Shown here: piece after piece, positions 63,417 to 64,000 of the stretch | Numbering within the stretch: position 1 is the first letter of the stretch | Layout of the letters: each line of letters opens with the position of its first letter | From: Bryum argenteum | Taxonomy: Eukaryota; Streptophyta; Bryopsida; Bryales; Bryaceae | Reading direction: 5' to 3' | NCBI GenBank assembly: GCA_037043015.1 | Contig: CM073326.1 | Span: forward strand, 12,842,345 to 12,906,344 | Length of the DNA stretch: 64,000 bases | The notes under the pieces: model-generated | Databases searched by the model: none | The model's input: only the letters and a program-made list of their open reading frames with translations | What the model was told of the DNA's origin: nothing | Made by a program: the position numbers and the translations under genes

Positions 63417-64000
63417 TTCTTTGTTGAGTACTTATACCTACAACTTGATTAATATAAATTAGAACATAAAACTAAATAAGTTTTTTAGATCCATTCTACA
63501 AAAATTTGGCTTCATGTTGATGCCTAAAATAATATGGATGTATTTCACTAAATCAATGTCTCTTCATAAGAAGTTAGATATTTTTGAGATTTAACATTAT
63601 TTGGTAATCCTTGATTAGACAACCTTGTACCTAAATTGATTATCTAAGGGTTGATTAGAACTTGTCGACCTCCGTTGCTCACCAATTGGAATAACATCTT
63701 ATTGATTAGTAGAGAAAAGCCTTATTCAATACTACATTTGATTGCTCTTAGCTAGTACTTACGTTGAAGGTCATACAAAGACTTGTTTTGAGTAAGTAGA
63801 TATGAATTATATTGTTGATCTTGAGTAGGTTGGGTTTGTATCTACCAAAAGAGGCATAGAATTGCAGAAGAAAAGTACTCAATGAAAAGAGTGTATGTTA
63901 TATTTAAATGTTCAAAGGCCATTTTGTGAACCATGAAAAATGTATGAGAGAATTAAGTATTTTGTGAAAACAAGTATTGAAAAGGGTGTTCTACCATAAC
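63417..64000. other. Probable continuing glyoxalase I intron
   Basis: AT-rich sequence with no recognisable final glyoxalase exon before the window edge. Confidence 0.5.

Overview
This is nuclear DNA of a green land plant. Low-GC, repeat-rich spacer separates genes made of many short exons with standard GT-AG introns. The gene set is plant-specific: a plastid-targeted glutamate-cysteine ligase, ferredoxin C2, an NLR disease-resistance relic and an AT74-type phosphoglycerate-mutase-like protein. The NLR style and gene structures would suit a seed-free plant such as a bryophyte. That is a guess; I cannot name the species. There is no sign of a bacterial operon, CRISPR array or prophage.

Layout. 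0-12 kb is accessory. It holds a non-LTR-type retroelement fragment on the minus strand with a 2A-like ribosome-skipping motif, inverted-repeat elements, a broken NLR gene (NB-ARC piece near 4.4 kb, LRR piece near 11 kb) split by about 6 kb of repeats, and an LRAT-like exon fragment. 12.7-14.3 kb is a complete ferredoxin C2 gene (minus). 15-16.1 kb is a large inverted repeat. 17-23 kb has two unrecognised multi-exon genes (plus), one with a hairpin MITE in an intron. 23-31 kb is again accessory: a duplicated 0.5-kb repeat, a short non-autonomous CACTA element with intact target-site duplication, a frameshifted coiled-coil pseudogene, a GC-rich island, minisatellites and a dead PIF/Harbinger transposase.

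31.6-63.4 kb is the gene-rich part. A two-finger RanBP2-type zinc-finger protein (minus) is followed by an AT74-type phosphoglycerate-mutase-like protein (minus), MCM2 (minus, 17 exons, E2F-like sites upstream), glutamate-cysteine ligase GSH1 (plus, 15 exons) and glyoxalase I (plus, running off the right edge). For FdC2, the zinc-finger gene, the AT74-like gene, MCM2 and GSH1, I assembled exons by hand from splice sites. Reading phase closes exactly in each, giving 173, 358, 307, 921 and 494 residues.

Functional links. GSH1 makes the committed precursor of glutathione, and glyoxalase I uses glutathione to detoxify methylglyoxal. They lie in tandem 1.6 kb apart. MCM2 and GSH1 are divergent with 2.7 kb between start codons. 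The points most worth a second look are the probable U12-type AT-AG intron in glyoxalase I, the 2A motif in the retroelement, the GSH1 lacking one cysteine of the second regulatory disulfide, and the NLR relic abutting the LRAT-like piece.
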